A stretch of DNA of 64,000 nt from Streptomyces genisteinicus (lineage in GTDB: Bacteria; Actinomycetota; Actinomycetes; Streptomycetales; Streptomycetaceae): the NCBI RefSeq assembly GCF_014489615.1, contig NZ_CP060825.1, positions 6,184,001-6,248,000 on the forward strand, written 5' to 3'. Position 1 is the stretch's first letter; each line of letters starts with the position of its first letter. A model generated the notes under the pieces. The model was not told where the DNA came from. It made no database searches and worked only from the letters and a program-made list of their open reading frames with translations. Below, in pieces: positions 52,648-61,615 of the stretch. The position numbers and the translations under genes were made by a program.

Positions 52648-53463
52648 CTACTGCGCCTGCGTGCCTGCGCCCGCGCCCGTGCTCGCCAGGGCGGCCGACA
52701 GGTCGAGGGCGACCTCCTGGAGGATCGGGACGATGCGGCCCGTCGCGGCCTCCGTCACCCGCCCCGCCGGCCCGGAGATCGAGATCGCGGCCGCGGTGGG
52801 GGAGTCGGGTACGGGGACGGCGAGGCAGCGGACCCCTATCTCCTGCTCGTTGTCGTCCACCGCGTACCCGGCCCGGCGCACCTGCTCCAGGGCGTCGAGG
52901 AAGCCGTCGGGGGTGGTGATCGTCTTCTCCGTCGCCGCGGGCATGCCGGTCCGGGCGAGCAGGGCGCGGACCTCGTCCGCGGGGGTGTGCGCGAGGAGCG
53001 CCTTGCCGACGCCGGTGGAGTGGGGCAGCACCCGGCGTCCGACCTCGGTGAACATCCGCATGGAGTGCTTGGACGGCACCTGCGCCACGTAGACGATCTC
53101 GTCGCCGTCGAGCAGGGCCATGTTGGCGGTCTCGCCGGTCTCCTCGACGAGGCGTGCGAGGTAGGGGCGCGCCCAGGTGCCGAGCAGGCGGGAGGCCGAC
53201 TCTCCGAGCCGGATCAGCCGGGGGCCGAGCGCGTAGCGGCGGTTGGGCTGCTGGCGCACGTACCCGCAGGCGACGAGGGTGCGCATCAGGCGGTGGATGG
53301 TCGGCAGGGGCAGGCCGCTGCTCGCGGAGAGCTCGCTCAGCCCGACCTCGCCCCCGGCGTCGGCCATCCGCTCCAGCAGGTCGAAGGCGCGCTCAAGGGA
53401 CTGCACGCCGCCGCTTGCGGCGGGCTTGGCTGCGTCGGTGGCGCTGGCGTCGGACGTCGGCAC
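52648..53463 (-). CDS. allR: IclR-family regulator of the allantoin genes (AllR)
   Basis: A 271-aa regulator. The IclR winged HTH is at about 18-80 (SLERAFDLLERMADAGGEVGLSELSASSGLPLPTIHRLMRTL in blocks), followed by the effector domain (FTEVGRRVLPHSTGVGKALLAHTP, GYAVDDNEQEIGVRCLAVPV). GTG 53463 has AAAGGA 8 nt upstream; TTG 53493 would be longer. It is divergent from allantoinase and allantoicase. In Streptomyces coelicolor the homologous AllR represses allantoin genes and malate synthase; here the shared palindromes suggest the same. Confidence 0.88.
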   Translation of the reverse strand: MPTSDASATDAAKPAASGGVQSLERAFDLLERMADAGGEVGLSELSASSGLPLPTIHRLMRTLVACGYVRQQPNRRYALGPRLIRLGESASRLLGTWARPYLARLVEETGETANMALLDGDEIVYVAQVPSKHSMRMFTEVGRRVLPHSTGVGKALLAHTPADEVRALLARTGMPAATEKTITTPDGFLDALEQVRRAGYAVDDNEQEIGVRCLAVPVPDSPTAAAISISGPAGRVTEAATGRIVPILQEVALDLSAALASTGAGAGTQAQ

Positions 53464-53834
53464 GTCGGCGGTCCTTTCGGGCAGGCGGGGCAAGGCAGCA
53501 GCCTACCGGGCGTGTGCGGCGGCCACGTCGTGGCCGTGGCGCCGTCCGGGCCGGTCAGGGCCTGTTTGTCCCGGTGTCTGCCACCGTGGACGGTGGCGTT
53601 CGGTCCTGCTCGTCGGGGGAACGCCCTGACCGCAGAGCGGAAGTCTACTTCCACTTTGTGGAAACATCCAAGGCGGGTGCGGCTCGGAGGTCCCGTGCCG
53701 GGTGGGTCTTGACGGGGGTCCGGCGGAGGGGAAGACTCCTGATTACTTCAACAGTTCGTTGAATTTCTCCGGCGGGCCTCTCCGTCCACCGGAGAGGCCA
53801 TCACGACCACACACGAGAAGAGGCAGGTGAGCGG
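53464..53834. promoter_or_regulatory. Divergent promoter region with two IclR-type palindromes
   Basis: TTCCACTTTGTGGAA (53649-53663) and TTCAACAGTTCGTTGAA (53747-53763) are perfect dyads in an otherwise GC-rich region between allR and allantoinase. The second is 70 nt before the allantoinase start and the first lies nearer allR. Confidence 0.75.
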
Positions 53835-55253
53835 GTGTCCGACGTGGACGATGCCGCGGAAGTGAATCCGGTCGCGAGTGACGGGACCCCGGTCGCCGGC
53901 CGCGACGCGGCCCCGGACGCGCAGGTGAGCCTGGTGCTGCGGTCCACCCGGGTGGTCACCCCCGAGGGGACGCGGGCCGCGACGGTGGCCGTCGCCGGCG
54001 GGCGGATCGCCGCCGTGGGACCGCACGACGCGCAGGTGCCCGCGGGCGCCCGGCTGGAGGACCTCGGCGACGACGTCCTGCTCCCGGGCCTCGTCGACAC
54101 CCACGTCCATGTCAACGACCCGGGCCGCACCGCCTGGGAGGGTTTCTGGACGGCCACCCGGGCCGCGGCCGCCGGCGGCATCACCACCCTGCTCGACATG
54201 CCGCTCAACTCCCTCCCGCCGACCACCACCGTCGGGAACCTGCGCACCAAGCAGGACGTCGCCCGGCCCAAGGCCCACGTCGACACGGGCTTCTGGGGCG
54301 GCGCGCTCCCCGACAACGTCAAGGACCTGCGTCCGCTGCACGACGCCGGGGTCTTCGGCTTCAAGTGCTTCCTCTCGCCCTCCGGCGTCGAGGAGTTCCC
54401 CGAGCTGGACCAGGAGCAGCTCGCCCGCTCCATGGCCGAGATCGCCGGCTTCGGCGGCCTGCTCATCGTCCACGCCGAGGACCCGCACCACCTCGCCGCC
54501 GCCCCCCAGCGCCCCGGCCCCCGGTACGCGGACTTCCTCGCCTCCCGGCCCCGGGACGCGGAGAACACCGCCATCGAGAGCCTGATCGCGCACGCCGAGC
54601 GGCTGCGGGCACGGGTGCACGTCCTGCACCTCTCGTCCAGTGACGCGCTGCCGCTGATCGCCGCCGCCAAGCGGCGCGGTGTGCGGGTCTCCGTCGAGTC
54701 GTGCCCCCACTTCCTCACCCTGACCGCGGAGGAAGTGCCGGACGGGGCGACCGAGTTCAAGTGCTGCCCGCCGATCCGCGAGTCGGCCAACCAGGACCTG
54801 CTCTGGCAGGGGCTCGCCGACGGCACGATCGACTGCATCGTCTCCGACCACTCCCCGTGCACCACCGACCTCAAGACGCCCGACTTCGCATCCGCCTGGG
54901 GCGGCATCTCCTCGCTCCAGCTCGGGCTGCCCGCCATCTGGACCGAGGCCCGCCAGCGCGGCCACACCCTCGACGACGTCGTCCGCTGGATGTCCGAGGC
55001 CCCCGCACGCCTCGCGGGCCTCGACCGCAAGGGCGCCATCGAGGCGGGCCGCGACGCCGACTTCGCGGTCCTCGCCCCGGACGAGACCTTCACCGTCGAC
55101 CCCGCGAACCTCTACCACCGCAACCAGGTCACCGCCTACGCGGGCCGTACGCTCAGCGGCGTCGTCCGCTCCACCTGGCTGCGCGGCGAACGGATCGCGG
55201 AGAACGGCAACCTGGCCGAGCCGACGGGCCGACTGCTCGAAAGGAACAACTGA
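53835..55253 (+). CDS. allB: Allantoinase
   Basis: A 472-aa metal-dependent amidohydrolase that opens allantoin to allantoate. Metal ligands are visible: DTHVHVNDPG (His90, His92), carboxylated Lys177 in FGFKCFLSPSG, VHAEDPHH, VLHLSSSDALP and SDHSPCT. CCPPIRE is typical of allantoinases. GTG 53835 is chosen after a GGTGAG-type site; the first 30 residues are an extension beyond the usual start. It is followed by allantoicase after 3 nt, so both share one mRNA under AllR. Confidence 0.95.
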   Translation: MSDVDDAAEVNPVASDGTPVAGRDAAPDAQVSLVLRSTRVVTPEGTRAATVAVAGGRIAAVGPHDAQVPAGARLEDLGDDVLLPGLVDTHVHVNDPGRTAWEGFWTATRAAAAGGITTLLDMPLNSLPPTTTVGNLRTKQDVARPKAHVDTGFWGGALPDNVKDLRPLHDAGVFGFKCFLSPSGVEEFPELDQEQLARSMAEIAGFGGLLIVHAEDPHHLAAAPQRPGPRYADFLASRPRDAENTAIESLIAHAERLRARVHVLHLSSSDALPLIAAAKRRGVRVSVESCPHFLTLTAEEVPDGATEFKCCPPIRESANQDLLWQGLADGTIDCIVSDHSPCTTDLKTPDFASAWGGISSLQLGLPAIWTEARQRGHTLDDVVRWMSEAPARLAGLDRKGAIEAGRDADFAVLAPDETFTVDPANLYHRNQVTAYAGRTLSGVVRSTWLRGERIAENGNLAEPTGRLLERNN

Positions 55254-55256
55254 ACC

Positions 55257-56378
55257 GTGTCCGCTTCCTCCATCCCCTCCTTCACCGGCGACGCCCGTCC
55301 CTACGGCGGCGGCGACCCGTACGGCGACTACCGCACGGCCGAGTTCCCCTTCACCCAGCACGCCGACCTCGCCGACCGCCGTCTCGGCGCCGGGGTGATC
55401 GCCGCCAACGACGAGTTCTTCGCCGAGCGCGAGAACCTCCTCAAGCCCGAGCCGGCCGAGTTCGACCCCGAGCACTTCGGCCACAAGGGCAAGGTCATGG
55501 ACGGCTGGGAGACCCGCCGCCGCCGCGGCGTCTCGGCCGAGCAGCCCCACCCCACCGACGACGACCACGACTGGGCCCTCGTACGCCTCGGCGCCCCCGG
55601 CGTGATCCGCGGCATCGTCGTCGACACCGCCCACTTCCGCGGCAACTACCCGCAGGCCGTCTCCGTCGAGGGCACCTCGGTGGACGGCTCCCCGTCGCCG
55701 GAGGAACTCCTCGGCGACGACGTCAAGTGGACCACGCTCGTCCCGCGCACGGCCGTCGGCGGCCACGCGGCCAACGGCTTCGCCGTCGACACCGAGCAGC
55801 GCTTCACCCACCTGCGCCTGAAGCAGCACCCCGACGGCGGCATCGCCCGGCTGCGGGTGTACGGAGAGGTCGCCCCCGACCCCCGCTGGCTCGCCGCGCT
55901 CGGCACCTTCGACCTCGTCGCCCTGGAGAACGGCGGCCAGGTCGAGGACGCCTCCGACCGCTTCTACTCGCCGGCCACCAACACCGTGCAGCCCGGCCGT
56001 TCGCGCAAGATGGACGACGGCTGGGAGACCCGGCGCCGCCGCGACAAGGGCAACGACTGGATCTCCTACCGGCTGGTCGAGCAGTCCGAGATCCGCGCCG
56101 TCGAGATCGACACCGCGTACCTGAAGGGCAACAGCGCGGGCTGGGCCGCCCTGTCCGTGCGCGACGGCGACGCGGGGGAGTGGCGCGAGGTGCTGCCCCG
56201 CACCCGCCTCCAGCCCGACACCAACCACCGGTTCGTCCTGGACGCGCCCGCCGTGGGCTCCGACGTCCGCATCGACATCTACCCCGACGGCGGCATCTCC
56301 CGGCTGCGCCTCTTCGGCTCGCTCACCGAGCAGGGCGCCGCCCGCCTGACCGCCCGTCACCAGGAGCTCGGCGGCTGA
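55257..56378 (+). CDS. alc: Allantoicase
   Basis: A 373-aa enzyme hydrolysing allantoate to ureidoglycolate and urea. It shows the two-fold jelly-roll repeat of the family: each half has MDGWETRRRR or MDDGWETRRRRDKGNDW, VDTAHFRGN or IDTAYLKGN, and a TH-LRLKQHPDGGIARLRVYG or IDIYPDGGISRLRLFG strand. AAGGA is 11 nt before GTG 55257. It overlaps no other gene and ends before a 16-bp terminator. Confidence 0.96.
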   Translation: MSASSIPSFTGDARPYGGGDPYGDYRTAEFPFTQHADLADRRLGAGVIAANDEFFAERENLLKPEPAEFDPEHFGHKGKVMDGWETRRRRGVSAEQPHPTDDDHDWALVRLGAPGVIRGIVVDTAHFRGNYPQAVSVEGTSVDGSPSPEELLGDDVKWTTLVPRTAVGGHAANGFAVDTEQRFTHLRLKQHPDGGIARLRVYGEVAPDPRWLAALGTFDLVALENGGQVEDASDRFYSPATNTVQPGRSRKMDDGWETRRRRDKGNDWISYRLVEQSEIRAVEIDTAYLKGNSAGWAALSVRDGDAGEWREVLPRTRLQPDTNHRFVLDAPAVGSDVRIDIYPDGGISRLRLFGSLTEQGAARLTARHQELGG

Positions 56379-56418
56379 GGCCGCCGTCGCGGGGAGGCCA
56401 CGACACCCTCCCCGCGCA

Positions 56419-56461
56419 CCCGCGGGGCGCACCGGCCGACAGCAACGGTGCGCCCCGCGGG
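56419..56461. terminator. 16-bp bidirectional hairpin terminator
   Basis: Positions 56419-56434 pair perfectly with 56446-56461 around an 11-nt loop, between allantoicase and the convergent SDR gene. Confidence 0.8.
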
Positions 56462-56546
56462 CACGTCGTGCCCGGGGTCCCGTGCGTCCCGCCCCCGGGG
56501 CCCGGCGCCCGCCCCGGAGCGCTGTGCCCCCGGGCGCGCGGGCGGG

Positions 56547-57278
56547 TCAGGCGGCGTGCCCGCCGTCGACGGACAGCTCCGTGCCGGTGACGTAGGCGCC
56601 CGAGTCCGCGGCCAGGTAGAGGACCGCTTCGGCGATCTCGTCGGGGTGCCCGTAGCGGCCCAGCGCCGTGCCCGCCCGCTGCCCTTCGGCGTACGGGCCG
56701 TCCGCGGGGTTCATGGCGGTGTCGACCGGCCCCGGGTGGATGATGTTGGCCGTGATGCCCCGCCCGCCCAGCTCCCGTGCCAGTGCCTTGGTCAGCCCGG
56801 TCAGCGCCGACTTGCTCATGGCGTAGAGCGTGCCGCCGGGGCCCGGCACCCGCTGGGTCATGCAGCTGCCGACGGTGATGATGCGCGAACCGTCCTGCAT
56901 GCGTGCCGCGGCCGCCTGCGACGCGAGGTACACGCCGCGCACGTTCACGGCGAGCACCCGGTCGACATCGGCCGCCGTGATCGTCTCCAGCGGGCCGATC
57001 AGCCCCACGCCCGCGTTGTTGACCAGCACGTCCAGGCCGCCCAGCAGATCCGCCGCCTCGGCCACCGCCTGCGCGGCCTCGCGGACGTCGCCCGCGTCGG
57101 CGCGCAGCGCGAGTGCGCGCCGTCCCGTGGCCCGGACCGCCCGGACGACCTCCTGCGCGCCGTCCTCGTCCGTCGCGTAGGTGATCGCCACATCCGCGCC
57201 GGCACGCGCCAGCCGTACCGCCGTCGCCGCGCCGATCCCCCGGCTCGCGCCGGTCACCAGTGCCACCTTGCCGTCCAT
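56547..57278 (-). CDS. Short-chain dehydrogenase/reductase
   Basis: A 243-aa classical SDR: cofactor motif TGASRGIG (9-16), NNAG (87-90), catalytic Ser138, Tyr152 and Lys156 in LYAMSK, and the C-terminal HPGPVDTAMNP and SVDGGHA. It uses NAD(P)H; ASRGIG followed by Arg22 and the Tyr34 region leaves cofactor preference open. GGAGG is 5 nt before ATG 57278. It resembles 3-oxoacyl-ACP-reductase-like SDRs. No clear partner. Confidence 0.9.
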   Translation of the reverse strand: MDGKVALVTGASRGIGAATAVRLARAGADVAITYATDEDGAQEVVRAVRATGRRALALRADAGDVREAAQAVAEAADLLGGLDVLVNNAGVGLIGPLETITAADVDRVLAVNVRGVYLASQAAAARMQDGSRIITVGSCMTQRVPGPGGTLYAMSKSALTGLTKALARELGGRGITANIIHPGPVDTAMNPADGPYAEGQRAGTALGRYGHPDEIAEAVLYLAADSGAYVTGTELSVDGGHAA

Positions 57279-57387
57279 GTCCGCCTCCCTGTGCCTCAGT
57301 CGGTTGAGGCTTCAATGACAGCGGAGGCGCGTACCGGTTTCCGGCGGCAAACGGACGTCGTGATCGGCGCTCCGGCGGCTCCCGGGG

Positions 57388-57470
57388 CACGGTGGAGGCG
57401 GACCGCACGGTGGAGGCGGTGGCTTTCGTCGTGCGGACCGCACGGTGGAGGCGGACCGCACGACGAAAGG
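57388..57470 (+). promoter_or_regulatory. Three direct repeats and a hairpin that covers the ribosome-binding site
   Basis: CACGGTGGAGGCGGACCG occurs at 57388-57405, 57406-57419 (truncated to 14 bases) and 57441-57458. CTTTCGTCGTGCGG (57423-57436) pairs perfectly with 57456-57469 across a 19-nt loop, hiding AAAGG (57466-57470), the Shine-Dalgarno of the next gene. Confidence 0.65.
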
Positions 57471-57477
57471 CACCGCC

Positions 57478-58092
57478 ATGGCGAAACTCAGCCTCACCCA
57501 GTTCCTCACGCTCGACGGCGTCTACCAGGCCCCCGGCGGTCCCGAGGAGGACCCCAGCGGCGGGTTCGACCTCGGCGGCTGGTCGGTCCCGTACGGCGAC
57601 GACGACTTCGGGGCCTTCATGGACGAGGTGTTCCGCACCCCCACCGCCTTCCTCCTCGGCCGCCGCACCTACGAGATCTTCGCGTCCTACTGGCCCCGCC
57701 GGACCGATCCCGCGGACCCGGTCGCCGCCAAGCTCAACGCACTCCCCAAGTACGTCGTCTCCACCACCCTGGACACGGCGGAGTGGGCGGGCACCACCGT
57801 CATCGGGCGCGAGGACGCGGCCGAGGAGGTGGCGGAGCTCAAGCGGACCACCGAGGGCGAGATCCAGATGCACGGCAGCGGTGCGCTCGCCCAGTCGCTG
57901 ATGCGCCACGGCCTCGTCGACGTCCTGCATCTGCTCACCTTCCCGGTCGTCCTCGGCAAGGGCATGCGCCTGTTCGCCCGGGGCGGCCCGGCGGCCGCCT
58001 TCCGGCACACGGCGGCGCGGACGACCGGCAGCGGCGTGACCGTGCACACCTACGAGTCCGCGGGCCGCCCCGCGTACGGCAGCTACGTGTAG
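57478..58092 (+). CDS. RibD/dihydrofolate-reductase-like family protein
   Basis: A 204-aa protein of the RibD_C/DHFR-fold reductase group: LTQFLTLDGVYQAPGG at the start, FLLGRRTYEIFASYWP, LNALPKYVVSTTLD, MHGSGALAQSLMRHGLVDVLHLLTFPVVLGKGMRLF. Such proteins are NADPH-dependent reductases of mostly unknown substrate. ATG 57478 has AAAGG 7 nt upstream, and that site lies inside the stem of an upstream hairpin. Confidence 0.88.
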   Translation: MAKLSLTQFLTLDGVYQAPGGPEEDPSGGFDLGGWSVPYGDDDFGAFMDEVFRTPTAFLLGRRTYEIFASYWPRRTDPADPVAAKLNALPKYVVSTTLDTAEWAGTTVIGREDAAEEVAELKRTTEGEIQMHGSGALAQSLMRHGLVDVLHLLTFPVVLGKGMRLFARGGPAAAFRHTAARTTGSGVTVHTYESAGRPAYGSYV

Positions 58093-58250
58093 CGCGGCGC
58101 ACGTCCGGCGGGCCCCCGCCGCCGTGTGCGGCGCGGGGAAAGATGTAGCCCCCAACCGTTCCGCCCCGGTAGCGTGATCGCCACCGCCCCACCGTGTGAG
58201 AGCCGCCGACGTCTCCACCGTGCCCGTCACCACCGGAGACCGGAGACCAG

Positions 58251-59234
58251 GTGTCGTCACTCGCCGTACCCGCACCCCTGCCCGCGCCGCGTCCGGCATG
58301 GCTCACCGATCTGCCCGTCCTGCTGGTGGCCGTCGTCTGGGGCGCCAGCTACCTCGCGGCCAAGGGCATCACGACCGCCCACACCGTCGTCGCCGTGCTC
58401 GTGCTGCGCTTCGCCCTGGTGCTGCCGGTGCTCGTCGCCGTGGGCCACCGGCGGCTGCGCGCCCTGACGCCGGCGCAGTGGCGCGGGGCGGGCCTGCTCG
58501 GGCTGGTGCTGTCCTGCGTGTTCCTGCTGGAGACCTACGGCGTCGTCCACACCTCCGCGACCAACGCCGGTCTGATCATCAGCCTGACCATGATCTTCAC
58601 CCCGCTCGCCGAAGCGGCCGTCACCCGGCGCAGGCCCTCCCGCTCCTTCCTCGCCGCGGCCGCCGTCTCCGTCGCCGGCGTGGTGCTGCTGACCCAGGGC
58701 GGCGGCTTCACCGCACCGTCCACCGGCGACCTGCTGATGCTGCTGGCCGCCGTGGTCCGCACCGTGCACGTCCTGCTGATGGCGCGCACCCGGTCCGTCG
58801 TCGGCGCGGACTCCCTGTCGCTCACCACCGTCCAGCTCGGCGGCGCCGTGGCCGTGTTCGCCGCCCTCGCGCTGGTCCCCGGCTCCGGCGCGTCCCCCTG
58901 GGCGGCGGCCGCCGCCTTCGGCCCCCGGGAGTGGGCCGGTCTGGCCTTCCTCTCCGTCTTCTGCACGCTCTTCGCGTTCTTCGTGCAGATGTGGGCCGTG
59001 CGCCGCAGCTCCCCCTCCCGGGTGAGCCTGCTGCTCGGCACCGAGCCGCTGTGGGCCGCGGCCGCCGGCATCGCGATCGGCGGCGAACACCTGGGCGCCT
59101 GGGGCCTGTCCGGCGCCGCCCTCGTCCTCGCCGGCACGGCCTGGGGCCGCCGTGCCGCCGGTGCCGACGAGCCGCCCGCCCCGGGACCGGCCACCGCCGG
59201 GTCCGCCCCGGCCCCGCGGCGGTCCCGCGACTGA
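58251..59234 (+). CDS. EamA/DMT-family transporter
   Basis: A 327-aa drug/metabolite transporter. Ten membrane helices arranged as two EamA repeats: LPVLLVAVVWGASYLAAKG ... NAGLIISLTMIFTPLAEAA, and LLMLLAAVVRTVHVLLM ... LLGTEPLWAAAAGIAIGGEHLG. The second-half RVSLLLGTEPLWAA is typical. It exports a metabolite or amino acid of unknown identity. GTG 58251 has GGAG 5 nt upstream. Confidence 0.9.
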   Translation: MSSLAVPAPLPAPRPAWLTDLPVLLVAVVWGASYLAAKGITTAHTVVAVLVLRFALVLPVLVAVGHRRLRALTPAQWRGAGLLGLVLSCVFLLETYGVVHTSATNAGLIISLTMIFTPLAEAAVTRRRPSRSFLAAAAVSVAGVVLLTQGGGFTAPSTGDLLMLLAAVVRTVHVLLMARTRSVVGADSLSLTTVQLGGAVAVFAALALVPGSGASPWAAAAAFGPREWAGLAFLSVFCTLFAFFVQMWAVRRSSPSRVSLLLGTEPLWAAAAGIAIGGEHLGAWGLSGAALVLAGTAWGRRAAGADEPPAPGPATAGSAPAPRRSRD

Positions 59235-59292
59235 CGCGGCCCGGTTACGTCCCTGCCCACGGTGGTCCCGCGACTGACGCGGCCCGGGTACG
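59221..59292. repeat. 29-bp direct repeat spanning the EamA gene's stop
   Basis: Positions 59221-59249 and 59264-59292 are identical except for one base. The first copy carries the end of the EamA gene and its TGA; the second lies just downstream. This looks like a recent tandem duplication. Confidence 0.8.
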
Positions 59293-59353
59293 CCCCGGCC
59301 CCGCGGCCGACGCCCCCGGGCAGGCCCGCGTCACCGCGGCCGACGCGCCCCCG

Positions 59354-59563
59354 TCAGGTCCGGCGACCCGGCCGGTCCGCGGCCACCATCAGCACCAGAC
59401 CGGTCACGGCCATGACGATGCCCGCGAACATCTCGTACCCCTCCAGGAAATCCAGCCGCCGGACGACGCCCCACAGCCCGAACCAGCCGGTGACCTCGTG
59501 GACCACCCCCGCCGCTCCCCACAGGAACAGCAGGAATCCGGCGACTTCGAAAAGCTTCCTCAT
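59354..59563 (-). CDS. Small membrane protein (69 aa)
   Basis: A short protein with two hydrophobic helices: FEVAGFLLFLWGAAGVVHEV and MFAGIVMAVTGLVLMVAA, and a basic end (DRPGRRT). ATG 59563; no Shine-Dalgarno is seen. Divergent from the two-component pair. Function unknown; I do not recognise a family. Confidence 0.6.
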   Translation of the reverse strand: MRKLFEVAGFLLFLWGAAGVVHEVTGWFGLWGVVRRLDFLEGYEMFAGIVMAVTGLVLMVAADRPGRRT

Positions 59564-59708
59564 GACGGCAGCGTGCCGCGCGCGGGCACCCGCGCGCGTC
59601 GGCCGACCGCAGCTCCCGGGCATCCGAAAGTCTGAGCCGGCGCGACTTCGGTAGCGAGCACGGCCGCGCGAGCCCCCCGAGGGCTTCCGTGCGCCTAGCG
59701 TGGACGGC

Positions 59709-60941
59709 ATGACGCGCACGGACTACCCATGGCTGCTGCCCTCCGCCATGGCCGAACCCGACGGCCCCGACGGCCCAGACCCCACGCCCGCCGGGAAGCC
59801 GCCGAGGCGCACCGTCCGCGACTGGGTCGTCGACACGCTGGCCTTCCTGGCCGCGGCCGGGGTGGGCGTGCTCGCGGCCGAGGCCGCCCAGCAGGCGGGC
59901 AACGCGGAGGCCGTCGTCGTCGCCGACCAGCTCGTGGGCGCCGCCGCCTGCTGCGCGCTGTGGGTGCGCCGCCGCTTCCCGACCGGGCTCGCGGTCGTGC
60001 TGCTGGTCGTCGCGGTCGTGGCCCCGGTGGCGAGCGGCGCGGCGATGGTCGCCCTCTTCAGCCTGGCCGTGCACCGGCCGTTCCGGCCGGTCGCCCTGGT
60101 CGGCGCGCTCGCCGTGGTGACGACCGTCGCGCAGCCCGCCGTGCGCCCCGACCCCACGACCAGCTACCTCGTCTCCGCCGTCGCGGGCGTCGTGCTGGTG
60201 CTGCTGATGGTCGGCTGGGGCATGCTGGTGCGCGCCCGCAGGCAGCTCGTGGCCGCCCTGCGCGAACGCGCCCACCGCGCCGAGACCGAGGCGGAGCTGA
60301 GGGCCGAGCAGGCCCAGCGGCTGGCGCGCGAGGCCATCGCCCGCGAGATGCACGACGTGCTGGCCCACCGCCTCACGCTGCTCTCCGTGCACGCCGGCGC
60401 ACTGGAGTTCCGGCCCGACGCGCCGCCCGCCGAGGTCGCGCGGGCCGCCGGTGTCATCCGCGACAGCGCCCACGAGGCGCTCCAGGACCTGCGCGAGATC
60501 ATCGGCGTGCTCCGCGCCCCCGGTGACACCGACGGTCCCGACCGCCCCCAGCCGACCCTGGTGACCCTGGACGCCCTGGTCGACGAGTCGCGGCAGGCCG
60601 GTATGGCCGTCGTGTTCGACAACGCCGTGGCCGACCCGGCCACCGTGCCCGCCGCCACCGGACGCACCGCCTACCGCATCGCGCAGGAGGGGCTGACCAA
60701 CGCCCGCAAGCACGCCCCCGGCGCCGAGGTCACGGTCGCCGTGCGCGGCGGGCCCGGCGACGGACTCGGCGTCGAGGTGGTCAATCCGCCGCCGGCCGGC
60801 CCCGTCGGCGCGGTGCCCGGGTCGGGCCAGGGCCTCATCGGGCTGACCGAGAGGGCCACCCTCGCCGGCGGGCGGCTGGAGCACGGCGTCACCCGGGACG
60901 GGGGTTTCCGCGTGGCCGCTTGGCTACCGTGGCCCTCATGA
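59709..60941 (+). CDS. NarL/DesK-type sensor histidine kinase
   Basis: A 410-aa membrane kinase. N-terminal helices (VVDTLAFLAAAGVGVLAAEA, then about four more up to residue 170), a coiled-coil linker (LRERAHRAETEAELRAEQAQ), the HisKA_3 box REMHDVLAHRLTLLSVHAG, and a HATPase_c domain with IAQEGLTNARKHAPGAEV and GSGQGLIGLTERA. ATG 59709 follows TAGCGT by 7 nt; GTG 59700 is also in frame. The stop overlaps the response-regulator start (ATGA). Confidence 0.95.
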   Translation: MTRTDYPWLLPSAMAEPDGPDGPDPTPAGKPPRRTVRDWVVDTLAFLAAAGVGVLAAEAAQQAGNAEAVVVADQLVGAAACCALWVRRRFPTGLAVVLLVVAVVAPVASGAAMVALFSLAVHRPFRPVALVGALAVVTTVAQPAVRPDPTTSYLVSAVAGVVLVLLMVGWGMLVRARRQLVAALRERAHRAETEAELRAEQAQRLAREAIAREMHDVLAHRLTLLSVHAGALEFRPDAPPAEVARAAGVIRDSAHEALQDLREIIGVLRAPGDTDGPDRPQPTLVTLDALVDESRQAGMAVVFDNAVADPATVPAATGRTAYRIAQEGLTNARKHAPGAEVTVAVRGGPGDGLGVEVVNPPPAGPVGAVPGSGQGLIGLTERATLAGGRLEHGVTRDGGFRVAAWLPWPS

Positions 60942-61615
60942 CCATCCGTCTGCTCGTCGTCGACGACGACCCGCTCGTCCGCGCCGGTCTCGCCCTCATG
61001 CTCGGAGGCGCCGACGACATCGAGATCGTCGCGGAGGCCGCGGACGGCGCGCAGGCGATCGACCTGGCCGCCCGGCACACGCCCGACGTGGTGCTCATGG
61101 ACATCCGGATGCCGGTCATGGACGGCCTGGCCGCGACCGAGGCGCTGCGCGCGCGGCCCGGCGGGCCCGACGTCGTCGTGCTGACCACCTTCCACGCCGA
61201 CGAGCAGGTGCTGCGGGCGATGCGGGCGGGCGCCGCCGGCTTCGTCCTCAAGGACACCCCGCCCGCCGAGATCGTCGCCGCCGTGCGCCGGGTGGCGTCC
61301 GGCGATCCCGTGCTCTCGCCCGCCGTGACGCGTCAGCTCATGACCCATGCGGCCGGCACCGCCGCCGACGTCCGCGGCGCGGACGCGGTCCGGCGGCTGG
61401 ACACCCTCGCCGAGCGGGAGCGCGAGGTGGCCGTCGCCGTCGGGCAGGGCCGCTCCAACGCGGAGATCGCCTCCGAGCTCTACATGAGCCTGCCCACGGT
61501 GAAGACCCACGTCTCGCGCATCCTGGCGAAGCTCGGCCTCAACAACCGGGTCCAGATTGCGCTCCTGGCCCACGACGCCGGCCTCCTCGACGACGACGCG
61601 CACCGCGAGCACTGA
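60938..61615 (+). CDS. NarL/FixJ-type response regulator
   Basis: A 225-aa regulator. The receiver has VDDDP (8-12), the phosphoacceptor Asp near residue 55 in VVLMDIRMPVMDG, and FVLKDTP (Lys). The LuxR-type HTH follows: LAEREREVAVAVGQGRSNAEIASELYMSLPTVKTHVSRILAKL in blocks. It is translationally coupled to the preceding kinase through the ATGA overlap. Target genes are unknown; the neighbouring EamA exporter or 69-aa membrane protein are candidates. Confidence 0.95.
   Translation: MTIRLLVVDDDPLVRAGLALMLGGADDIEIVAEAADGAQAIDLAARHTPDVVLMDIRMPVMDGLAATEALRARPGGPDVVVLTTFHADEQVLRAMRAGAAGFVLKDTPPAEIVAAVRRVASGDPVLSPAVTRQLMTHAAGTAADVRGADAVRRLDTLAEREREVAVAVGQGRSNAEIASELYMSLPTVKTHVSRILAKLGLNNRVQIALLAHDAGLLDDDAHREH

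Noticed and set aside
59700..59708. GTG 59700 as start of the NarL-type kinase
   Set aside because: It overlaps the TAGCGT -10-like box (59696-59701), so ATG 59709 is the more natural start.
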